DNA from: Pipra filicauda
Lineage: Eukaryota > Chordata > Aves > Passeriformes > Pipridae
Assembly: GCF_003945595.2 (NCBI RefSeq)
Contig: NW_024104424.1
Location: forward strand, 449,528-513,527
Direction of reading: 5' to 3'
DNA: 64,000 nt
Part shown: positions 25,076-35,200 of the stretch, in pieces
Layout: each line of letters starts with the position of its first letter
Position numbering within the stretch: the stretch's first letter is position 1
Translations under genes and position numbers: made by a program
Notes under the pieces: model-generated
Database searches by the model: none
Told to the model about the DNA's origin: nothing
The model's input: only the letters and a program-made list of their open reading frames with translations

Positions 25076-25560
25076 TGTGGTGGTTTGAAATGAAAATGGG
25101 TTTTGCTTGTCTGCAGTGGTATAAATGAAATAATGGAAATCATCTGGTGATGTGGCAGAGGGAGGATCTTCTCTGACAAGGAATATGGTGGTAGCAGAGC
25201 AGAGTCAGATGGGGAGGGTGTTCCTGCCTCCCCCCCGCCCCAGCCACATTGCTGCAGTGCACAGTGGATGAAAAAACAGCAATACTTCTTTTCCTCAGTC
25301 CTTTCAGTGTATTCACTCTCTGCAGAAGATAATTCAGTGTATTATTTCTCCAGCTGATTAAAAGGAAATGTTCCCATGGACTGAGCGATCTGCTTGTAAA
25401 GGCATCACAGCAGACTGTGTGTGCCTTCTGTGGAGAAATCTAAGCCAGAACACATCACACCTGAGCTTTAGCTAAGCCTGGGGGATGAAAACACTGATTT
25501 GATCCTGAACCCAGCCCTGGCACAGAGATACACTCTGAAGAAAAAAACAACCTTGTACAC
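25076..25560 (+). mobile_element. Possible ERV LTR fragment (5' end only)
   Basis: The start TGTGGTGGTTTG at 25076-25087 resembles the terminus of the solo LTR at 29659 (TGTAGTGGTTTG) and other avian ERV LTR starts. The following several hundred bases are richer in G and C than the flanks. No matching CAAACC.CACA end or target-site duplication was found, so the right boundary is a guess and the call is weak. Confidence 0.28.
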
Positions 25561-28500
25561 TCTTCCTTTCTGTCTGTCATTCAAGCACATAAAGTGAATA
25601 AAGCACATTTATGTACATATTATGCAAACTGTTACAGCTGAGCTGACAATACAGCCTTTCTGGTGCTATTACTGAAGCTGGTGTTTGCTGTTCTCCTGTT
25701 TATTTTCCATAAAATTTAATACATGTGGGAGCCATCAGAACACAAACCCTGGCATTGTCAGCCTTCAGATGATGTTTTTGTCTCTTCCCAGCCTTTGTTA
25801 CATTCAGAAAGCTGTGCAAATATCCATCAGTTCTCAAAGCCTCGCTGTGAGAAACCATAGGGAGGAGTTTCTGGCCTCTTTCACAGATGGGAAAATGAGG
25901 CAGGGTGAGAAAGGACCTGCTGAAGGTCATGTGCCCAACAGCGTCAGAAACTGGATCAGAACTCATAACCTGGCTCTTAAATTCCATTTGGGTTTGGGGT
26001 TTTGTTTGGTTTGTTTTTTTTTTTCCTTCAAAATCAGAGTCTTTTTGGATGAGATTAGTTGAAGTGACTGAGTTATCTTCAAAACAAATAACTGGGCAAT
26101 CTGCTGTGCACTGTTCCATACCAATTCATATTGGATCATCCTGCTTCTTATATTTTCCAGTAGCCTAATATTATGCATTTAGCATTTATGCTGCAGTAGA
26201 ACTTTGTAACTAAACCAACCCATTGCATTGGACTGTAGCCAACATTTCAGTAAATTGTACATGTCCCAAAACAGTGCAGCTTCATTTGTAGTGACTATTC
26301 CAAAAAGATCCCGTGATAACTCCTGATGTTTCATTTTGGATCTGGAGCCCCCTGTGTGCTGAATTCAGCTTTCCTTCAGATGTCCTGTGCAACCTCAGGG
26401 AAGTAATTTATTGCTTTCTGTCTTGTTTCTCTGTATCCAAGAAAGGGCACTAATGATTCTCTTCCTTAGAGGGCCTGGGTGAGTGTCTCAGTTTCTCTGA
26501 TCAAGAGCTGAATAACTTGGAAAATTCATTTAGAGTTCTTCAAGAAAATAAACCAGGAAAAGGAGAATATTCTGTACAAGGACTAATGCCAGCACCTCTC
26601 TGGGTTTGCTATTTTTTTCCTCAATTTAATGTCATCCAAGAGAGAATGGTGAAGACTTACATCTACTTTATCTCCCTGGCCTGGATGTTCTAGACCTCTG
26701 ATTGCATCCTGATGGTATGTGACTCTTTAATGTTGCAGTTTTGAACTAAATACCATTTTTTTTTTGCTTTTTATGTGATTCAGACTGGTGAAATCTTCTT
26801 CTGTAGTTCAGCGACAAAAGCAAGACCTGCCAAATTATTCAAAAATAATTAGAACAGATGGCAAAATATGGCATCTCAAACCTTCCAGAAAGAAACATTT
26901 AATGTCCTGATTACATTTCGTGGAATAAATGTTGACTGAGATAAGTGCAGTAAGGCACTTTTTAGAAGTGTATTGGCACTTTTTGTTTCCCACAGACAGA
27001 ATTATTGTTTAGTTACATTAGTAGAGACATTGTGATGTAAATTTAAGACAAATTCCACAAACAAAATGATACAGATGGTAGCACCCGTATTCTCTAATTT
27101 CCAATTGCTTGCATGACCACCAAGAGAGAAGTAATCTGTCACAAGTGAGTTTGTGTTTATCATGTGTCTTTCTTTTTCACTGAAATGATTTTTAGTTCTT
27201 TCAGTCCAAACACCTGATGGAAATCTCTAGCCAAGGGAGTTGGTGAGGAGGTGAATCACACCCTGCAATCTGAAGCAGCTCTTTAGTTCCTTTTGGTTTG
27301 TCAGATCTTTCCAACTCCTGCTGTGAGGTGAAAGTGGATCAGCACCTGTGAAGAGGCTCTTCCATCACTGCATGGCAAGAAGTGGCCACTTCAATCCTGA
27401 TTTTGAGGGCATTTCATCTTGCCAAGAGTTTAAAACTATAAAATAGTAGGAGGAAGGAAAGAAAAAGAAATTTTTTTCTGGCATTTTAATGGCTTTACAA
27501 CTCACTTCAATAACATTTTCAGGCTTACAGGGTGAGAGAGTGGTAGAAATTCCCAAGGTGAGCGGTAACTGAAAATGAGAAAGGGGAAGATGAGTTATTT
27601 ACTTCATCACTAACTTTTAGGAACTGCAATTCTGGGGAAAGAAACCAACACAAGATCTCCCACAGAAAGTGTTGGTGCTGTCAGCAATAGACCGATTCCA
27701 TTCGTTCCAGTGCACTTTCAATCAGATTTCTTCTTTTACAGAAGAAATCTCATTTTATTTGTGGGATAGATGTAGGTGAAAAGATAAATTCTGCTTACTG
27801 CCATCAGCAGCATTTAAACCGTGGGGAGAGACTTTAGTTACTGAGTCCCAGAGGCAAAGAAGGAAAAAAACTCCTAGAAACTGGCAGTTCAAAAAAGATT
27901 AGGGAACTTCTTGTGTTTTAAAGAGCTGTGTTTATCTAACTGTGACACCATGGATGGAGCCAACAGCTACTTTATGAACTCTTTCTCATGATGGGAACAC
28001 TGAAAGTGGAGATGATGGCAATTCTCTTTTTTTTTTTTTTTAAGTAAGGGGTTTCAGGAGCCTTAAAGGTTGTTGATAAGTTGAATTCTGTAAGGTTAGT
28101 AAAGAGTTTAATTTATTTTTCTTGATGCAAATAGATAACATGTCAGAATGAACCAAAGGGCTCAGGTGAATATTGTTAACCTACAGCTCAGAGTTTTAGT
28201 AATGAAAGAGGAGGTGATCCACTCAATGCAAGAGCTGTGGAGGTGAGAACTTTGACCAATTTCTAGTTCTTATCTTATTCCGGTGATACTTTGGCTAATT
28301 TTGGCTGATTCACGAGGTGCTGTGCTGCTCCAGAACTACTCTATGGAGAAAGGACATTTGAAAATGACAAGTTGCCAAAAGGAATGTTTTTGCGGGAATG
28401 TGTGTTACTTTGAGTCATATTTTTGGCAAGAAAATGTAGGTCTTGAAAAGGGAGGGTTAAACCTTTTATAAGGGAGAGCACTTTCAAGGCCCTGCTTTGA

Positions 28501-29653
28501 ACTTCATGCAACACGCTAAGAACTGCAGAGTCTGCACATAGTATATATTGTGCTAAATACAGGAGAGTTGCCTATGGAAAATGAAGCAGCAGAGCTGACT
28601 GTTTGGCAGGGCAACAAGAGCATGTTTCCCAGGCCCTTGTGTTCCCAGTTTTCTCTGAATCAAGCACAGCTGGAAGTATAACCCAGATCTTCCATGTCTC
28701 AGGCAGGTGCTTTATCACCAGAAACTCAAAAGCTGCTGCACTGGTATGAAATGACCCCTCAGTCAAATGTCAAAACTTTGAAATATTTTCTTAAAATGAC
28801 ATCTTTTCTGTTATCCTGCAAGGTGTGGAGACAGAAATGAATTGCTTCAGGCTGGTTGTTTCATCCCCTGACAAACTGCAAAGACAGTGAAGGCACGGAA
28901 GACACCTTTGGTTTCCACCTATACAACCATGCACCTGGGAGGTAGCACAAGAGCTTTCAAAGCTCTCTGCTCCTCTGGCAGCAGAGAGGTGTAAAGGTGG
29001 AGACCCAGTCTCAAGCTGGGATACACCGAGCAACTCAAGTAATGAACTGATTTCAGAAGAAAATGCTTTAATGGAGAGTATACAGTAACACTCGAGCTTT
29101 TTGGAGCACTCGAGTGCTTTCACAGCTTGGAGTTTGTTTTGTCCTGGGTGGAGAAGTTGCTAAGAATCATCATCAGTAGGGATGCTTGTGTTATATTTAC
29201 TTTTTCAGTAGTAAAATAGGGGAGATAACTGATGCTGCAGAAAGGTTCAGAAGAGCCAGAGGACATGGTATGTTGGAAGTCTGCATCCATTTTTGAGGCT
29301 GGTTAACTCATAAGTGTGTGACCAAAGTGCCTCTCTGCTATTCCTTAGGGCTACTGAGAGATGTCCTGTTACGAGGCTGGTGTGTGCTCTGGCATTAGGA
29401 CACTTACCAACTAATGGTATTTGTATTCCAGCTTGGGCTGGAAGAAGATCATGTGAGGAGAGGTTCAGGTGGTGTTATCAGGAAGGAGGGTGGAAACTTG
29501 TCTCATGAGACTGCTATCAGGCATTGAGATGGGCTGTGGACAGAGTGAGATTTATGGGTCAGAGCTGAGCAGAGTGCCCAGGCTAAAAGGAACTGCTCAT
29601 CTCTGTTACCACAGGGGCTGCGACTCAGAACAAATCCAGGGGTAGTTGTGTGA
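25561..29653. other. AT-rich unique sequence, no gene seen
   Basis: No exon or repeat family is recognised. Overlapping frames on both strands at 25685-26119 (up to 139 codons) show no domain and include translations of a T-rich run near 26014. A poly-T run lies near 28028-28041. Confidence 0.55.
27724..27750. repeat. Inverted repeat, 11-bp arms
   Basis: AGATTTCTTCT (27724-27734) and AGAAGAAATCT (27740-27750) are exact reverse complements around a TTTAC loop. The arms are purine or pyrimidine biased, so chance or slippage is more likely here than for the 17-bp hairpin. Confidence 0.85.
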
Positions 29654-29658
29654 GGGAG
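29654..29658. repeat. Left target-site duplication of the solo LTR
   Basis: GGGAG directly precedes the TGTAGTGG terminus and is repeated directly after the TGACA terminus at 30886-30890. This marks the retroviral integration footprint. Confidence 0.85.
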
Positions 29659-30885
29659 TGTAGTGGTTTGGACCTTGTTTTCCCCAGAGGCTAAGAGAAG
29701 TGGTAGACCCCAAGGGGTGGAAACCCCTGGAAGTTTTGAAGTTCTGCCCAATGGGCGCTCCTGCAGAAATGTAAACATACCACAACCAGACCGGAAAAGA
29801 AGAGTTGTAGTTTGGTTGTAGGAGAGGTGGCCATGTTGTAGAGCCACGAGGTAGGGGCTCTGAGCCCCTCTGGGGCCTCCCAGCCCCTGGCTGGGGGCTG
29901 CAGGGACCTGGAACAGCATAAAGCTGGGCTAGGTGCCTGTAGTTATGCCGGGAGATGTTTTCTCCATGGGCACAGAGCAGCAGCCGACACTGACCAGAGA
30001 AACGGTGGCAGAGAGCCAGAGATAAGAACCTGAACTGGAGGAACAGCAGAAGCAACATGCAGCACTGCAGAGGAGACTCCTGGAAGGAGAGCCGAGGAAA
30101 GGAGAGCCAAGAGACAGAGTTCTGGGGGTAAGATTGTACCACACTCCCCCAAAACTCCCTTGAGACCCCTCTTGGAGAAGAGGGACATGGACTCCTATTT
30201 TGGAGAGCAGTTTTGGACATGCAGCACCAGAGAGAGAGAGGAGCTGTGAAGCTCAGAGCGTCCCGGAGCTGGACCGGGACGGCCAGATGGAATGCAGGGG
30301 GAGTTGACCTTGGCTCTTCCCCCCCTTGCACTGCTGCCACGGTGGCAGCCTGAGAGACAGGGCACAGAGGCCCTGCAGGAGATACCAGACCGTCACGAAG
30401 ACCCCCCTGTGTCTTCGTGATATGACGTGGTGAAACGACCTTGTCTGGGGTTACGAAGCCCACGGAAGACCCCTCGGTTGTGAGGCGATGGGGCTGAGAG
30501 AGGCTTGGATACCTCCCTCGTGGATGCTGGCAGAAAGCCAGCTATCAGCTGCTGCATGCATGAGATGAGGAGAACCTGCTGCCTCAGAAGATGCTGCTGT
30601 TCAGAGACTGGAAGGGATCTGTCCTTCTTTCCCTCCTGGACCTTTATTTGGAGGGGAGAGGAGATCTGATCCATTGTAAATATATATGTCATGGTAGAGA
30701 TAGTTTGTGATCATGTGTATAATGTGATATGGTATTTATTTGTACAGTCATTGTAATATATTCCCTTTTCCCCACTTTGAGTCTGGTGTGTTTTGTCTGG
30801 AAAAACCCATCTCACATTAGGTTGAGATGTGGGAGGGGGAATGGAGCTAGGGAATTGGATTTTGGGGCTATCTCAAACCATGACA
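29659..30885 (+). mobile_element. Solo LTR of an endogenous retrovirus, 1227 bp
   Basis: The element starts TGTAGTGGTTTG and ends CAAACCATGACA, which are imperfect inverted termini of the TG...CA type. It is flanked on both sides by GGGAG (29654-29658 and 30886-30890), an exact 5-bp target-site duplication. No internal retroviral genes lie beside it, so this is a solo LTR left by recombination between two LTRs. A 5-bp duplication fits class III (ERVL-like) elements better than 6-bp class II ones, but class is an inference. It is GC-richer than its surroundings and contains a hairpin at 30393-30420 and an AT-rich stretch near 30675-30770 that may hold promoter or polyadenylation signals. Orientation is tentative. 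A 285-codon frame antisense to it (29606-30463) starts and stops without relation to any known protein. Confidence 0.88.
30393..30420. repeat. 10-bp perfect hairpin inside the LTR
   Basis: TCACGAAGAC (30393-30402) and GTCTTCGTGA (30411-30420) are exact reverse complements with an 8-nt spacer. The arms are CpG-containing. It may fold in the LTR transcript or be a paired protein-binding site; the sequence does not say which. Confidence 0.85.
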
Positions 30886-30890
30886 GGGAG
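30886..30890. repeat. Right target-site duplication of the solo LTR
   Basis: GGGAG follows the CA terminus directly and matches 29654-29658 exactly. The identical copies indicate that neither flank has mutated or been rearranged since insertion. Confidence 0.85.
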
Positions 30891-33800
30891 AAATAGCTCA
30901 CCCTCATAGCTGGAGCAAGATGAATCTGACTGCATTTCATTTCTCTATTATTTAACTTTAGGAGACTAAATTGATGCTGAAATGATGTAACGTGTAGCAG
31001 GAAAGCTGACACCACTAACTGCACTTTTGGTTTTCAGTGTAACAGCTTGGTTACACCGAGCTTGGTCCGAGTGGCAACCGAGTGGCAAGTTTCAGACTCT
31101 GGAGACACCATGTGAAATGGTGCAGTGTACACACAAAGCATGCTGTCAGGTTGGGGTTTTATTTTTTTTTAGGGTGTTTAATTATTGTGTTACCATGCTT
31201 GAAAAGTGCTTGCATTGTTTCCTGAAACCTAGAGTGAGTCAAGACAGTTGCCAAACTAACATCACCTCTACATTTCACCAAGTCACCGTAATGGAACTGC
31301 CTTGCCCTTAATGTCTTAAAAGAGTAGTGAAATGGAATTTTACTTCAGAGAAGAAAATAAGTGCAGGTTCCAAATAGGACCGGATTTTGTGCCGTTAAGT
31401 GGATTATACTCCTGTCAGAGTACTCCAGATTTTACAGACACAAATCTGAATTTAACATATGGCCTCAGCCCTAGGCCAGGCTCCTATTTGAATTATTCCA
31501 GACTTGTAGGTAGAAAGCTGTGCTCCAAACACGAATCCAATTACCAGCGGCAGTCAGGCAATTGAACAGCTACAGAAGAAATACTCTAAAAGACAGAGGG
31601 GGAGGGAAGTAGGGGGAGGAGTGGGGAGAGGACTGTGATTGGTGTGGTAATCAAGAAGAGAAGGTCAATTGTAATAGAACAGGCTGGTTTAGAAGACAAA
31701 GCTAGTGCAGGATGCCTTCCACTCTGTTGAGGGATGCTATCAACAGATCTGCTGCTTTCATTACAAAAAACGTCACTAACTGACAAGCTGAATATAGGCA
31801 GGGAAAGAAGGGCTTTTGATGGATCAGGTGATTAAAACCCAGACTGCAGACGAGCAATTAACAAACGCCAAACTGATGACCTGTACAGGAACTTCAGTAT
31901 GTGAGGGGAGGAATGGGAAAGGTGCAGCAGTGAGCACACACACATGCAGCTGGTTTTGATTGATGACACTGAATAGGCTTTTATGTGTTTTCTACTCCTG
32001 TGAGCGACTGAATAGAAACACCAAAAATGCCCATTGTCCCCAGAAAGCACATGGTTTCGTTAACACTTTTATTGGGATTTAAGCAGCCAGCATTCTGCTT
32101 TTCTAGAGGCAGCAGGACTAGAAATGAATACCTATTGATCACCCTTTTATGATGACTGTGTGCAATAGCTGTTCAGAGCCTGGTTTGAAGTGTCTGCTGT
32201 GTCAGTGCACAAATGCACCCATTATACATTTCAGCTGCTCATTTACTGACAGCAGCCTGGGCAGCTGACACCAACATTCCCAGAAAATTGCTTACTTTTT
32301 TATCCCTTCCTCATCTCACAAGATGAGGACTTTTGAAAAATCTGAGGGTATACTTTCTGCTAGGATTGCAATATATCAGCTAAGTCTTCAAGTGCGTTTC
32401 CCCAGCCTACAGATGAGCCTATAAATCAGAAAGAAAAAGGTTTTGGATACTTAATGTTTGTTTTACTGCTGTTTGCATAATGTTATATGTGATTCTTGAG
32501 ATACGGCAAATGAGCTAATACTTTCATCGGTTTTAAATACTGGCACTTATCAATTACAAGAATTGATTGCCACAAAGCTTCTAGAAAAGTGAAAATTCAA
32601 TTTATGCTTGAAAGAAATGCTATGGATTTCTTCAACTGTTTCTGAGATTTTAATCATGTTATTTGTTCCATATAAGGTGCTAGACTACAACTTTTAAGGA
32701 GAAAATACGAAAACCTACAGGCTTGGTTGGAAACATCTCTATTTTCATTTCAAAAGAACCAGCTTTTAAAAAATTGGGGCATCAGAAGTTATGGCGAAAT
32801 GTCAAAAGCTATTTATTCTATAAAAGCATATGGTGTTAATGTATCCATCAGTGCTGATAAATCCATCATGGCTTAATCTGTTGTGCTCAGTGTGGTAACA
32901 GGACAAGAAACAGCCATCTGCTTACCGTATTTGATTGCTGTTTCTTTGCACAAATACAGTCCTGCTTCCAGCACTTAAGAGTGATTAGCTGTAACTTATG
33001 GAGCTCGCTGTGACATACCCACTGAGTAATTACTGGAGAAAGCAATCGCAAGAGCATATGAACAGGGGGCCAAATTGTTAGCGGCTCCATTTGTGACAAG
33101 TTTAAGGTCTAACAAATCTCCCTCCACGTGTGCCATAAGGGAAAGGAGAAAGGGCAGAGCACAATCTGTAAAGGACGGGGATGTCTGTTACAGATATTTT
33201 CCAAAGCCTGCTCCGCAAAAGCTTGAAAAGTCTGATTTCCTAGCCCTCCAAGCCCCCAAGGCAAAACAGTCCTTGATTAAAAAGGGGGAAAAAATTTAAT
33301 TGCTCTTTCTTTCACATTCCTATCTCAGTAATTTATTTTTCCAGTAGTTGCACAGGCTCGGGGATAGGGGGCTTTGTGCTGTGACTCCCCTCATCGGGCA
33401 GTCACAGTGGTGGGTGCAGACACGACAAAAGCTTCTGTCCCAATGCCTTAATAGGTTATTTTATTTAGTGTGTTAAAAGGGGCTAGTTCTCCAAAGTCTT
33501 TCTTGAAATTACTCCTTCGGAGAGACCTACTCTCAAAATTGAACCTCCCTGCATCCCTACCCTGTCTTGGAATTTTCCTCACCCAAATGTTTGTTTATAG
33601 AGGGGCAGATTAAATGTGCAATGAAAGAAAATCGATTTAGCAGAACAAAGATATTCAGACTCCAAGCACCAGTTCTGTCCTATTTTAAGGTCTTAAGTGG
33701 GATTTGAGGTTTTCTCAGAACTACTTATGGTATTTTGAGCAATTTTCTTTTTGATTAGCTGTAGCTAGTACCTTTTTCCTTTTGTAGCATTTTACTACCT

Positions 33801-34997
33801 ACTCTGACCAAAAACCCCAGATCTCCTCCTTTCCCCTCTTCCTTTCGCTCTAAGGGATAATTAAAATGAAACTTCATATTGCCTGCCACTGGGATTTCCT
33901 CCAAAAAGAAAAGGCTTAACCGTGACTTTAGAGCCTGACATAAAAATGGACTTATTTGGGATGCATGATGTAGCTTTTTGAAGTGCTTTGGGACACATGA
34001 GAGATTCTGCATCTCACACAACTAACAACAGGTAGCACACACTCAAACCAGGAAAAAAGAAAACACCAAGAGTTGCAGTGAGTTTTGCCACTGGCAAGGA
34101 GATGGAGCTTTTCACATTAAAAGAAATACTTACGATTTCCATTCCAGAGGAATTTTCTCTGGTTGCTCATTTGTAGCCAGACAAGACCCTGTGTGTGTGG
34201 GACGGTCTGTGTGGGGATGTGTCTCAGCCTGAGAGCAGCCTCTCAGGTGTCCTCATTCAAAAAGGCAAGAACTATTGCCCTTTTTGTAATGTGGACATTT
34301 CAAAATGACAAGGTAAAACTGAGCAGGAGTTCTGGTGGCAGAATTCATGTGTGATGGTTTCCCCAAACGCATCCTCATTCTGCCTTCTGGGAAGCTCTTT
34401 TCATTCCAAGTAGCTGAATTTTCTTTCCATGCCATGACTTGTTGCAGCGCTAATTACATCTTTGCTTTAAGAGCTGGAATCACCAATACAGAGTAATTGT
34501 GTTGTTCTTTACCTTGACTGAGAAATGGTGACTTTTGTTTGCTGCTGTTGACTGGATTTGTGCCAGAGCCATACAGAAAATTAAATATTATATATCTCCC
34601 ATATAACCCTGGCTAGTTTAGATTCAAAGTAATTGCTTCTAGAGTAATTGATTTACATCTACAGCCAATATTTCTGTGTGGCTTTTGTTGTTTTAATTAT
34701 CTAATGATCCGATTGTGCAAGCAATACAGGATAAAGACTTCATGTTTATTTCATTTTGCATCACAGAAAGTCAACAATTTGAGAAGCGGGGGTTCGCAGT
34801 CCAACTTACAAAGGGCCTTTTAACCTGGACATCTATTCGACCTGCACAACTCAACCCTCACATGACATTTTTATATACAAACATTACATGTAAGAAACAT
34901 CCTCTATTGTGCTGCAAGTAAATACCTAATGTCCCCATTTTATATGTGATCATAGGATTTGCTTTTTATCAAGGGAATAGATTTGTTCATTGTTTTG
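30891..34997. other. Unique sequence, no gene seen
   Basis: No gene is supported. Parts of this block (around 32100-32300 and 33050-33310) have balanced composition and no repeats, as conserved non-coding elements often do, but conservation cannot be judged from one sequence. Confidence 0.5.
31598..31626 (+). other. Canonical G-quadruplex motif
   Basis: G runs of 5, 3, 5 and 4 are joined by loops of 1, 5 and 6 nt, which satisfies the G3+N1-7 rule. It lies in a purine-only stretch (about 31595-31632), so triplex formation is also possible. No nearby promoter feature is visible. Confidence 0.7.
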
Positions 34998-35021
34998 TTT
35001 TCTCAATCAAGATTGAGAAAA
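34998..35021. repeat. Inverted repeat, 11-bp arms, 2-nt loop
   Basis: TTTTCTCAATC and GATTGAGAAAA are exact reverse complements around AA. It sits directly before a long T/G-rich low-complexity tract. Confidence 0.85.
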
Positions 35022-35029
35022 GACTGCCT

Positions 35030-35200
35030 GAGTTTGTGTTGTTTTTTGTTGTTTGTTTTTTTTTTTTTTAATTGGTTGGTTGGGATTTTTTTGTGTTTTG
35101 TTTTTTGTTTCATTTTGGTTTGTTTGGTTTGGTTTTCTTTGGATTATTTGTTCTAAATTTGTTTGTTTTATTTATTTTCTTTTTTTTTCTTTTCCCTAGT
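35030..35200. repeat. T/G-rich low-complexity tract
   Basis: About 170 bp of TTTG, TTGG and pure T runs, including a T run near 35061-35072. The hydrophobic-looking open frame across it is a composition artefact. On the minus strand it is an A/C-rich tract. Confidence 0.85.

Noticed and set aside
25685..26119. Overlapping 125- and 139-codon frames on opposite strands
   Set aside because: Both include translations of a T/G-rich run near 25990-26030 and have no motif, signal peptide or family likeness.
29606..30463. 285-codon open frame on the minus strand, the longest in the window
   Set aside because: It lies antisense within the solo LTR and runs out across its edge, overlaps other open frames in the same GC-rich DNA, and its Pro/Ser/Leu/Cys-rich translation matches no family I know. 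GC richness explains the lack of stops.
34959..35156. Hydrophobic small membrane protein
   Set aside because: The Phe/Leu/Val/Cys run is the direct translation of a T/G-rich low-complexity tract.
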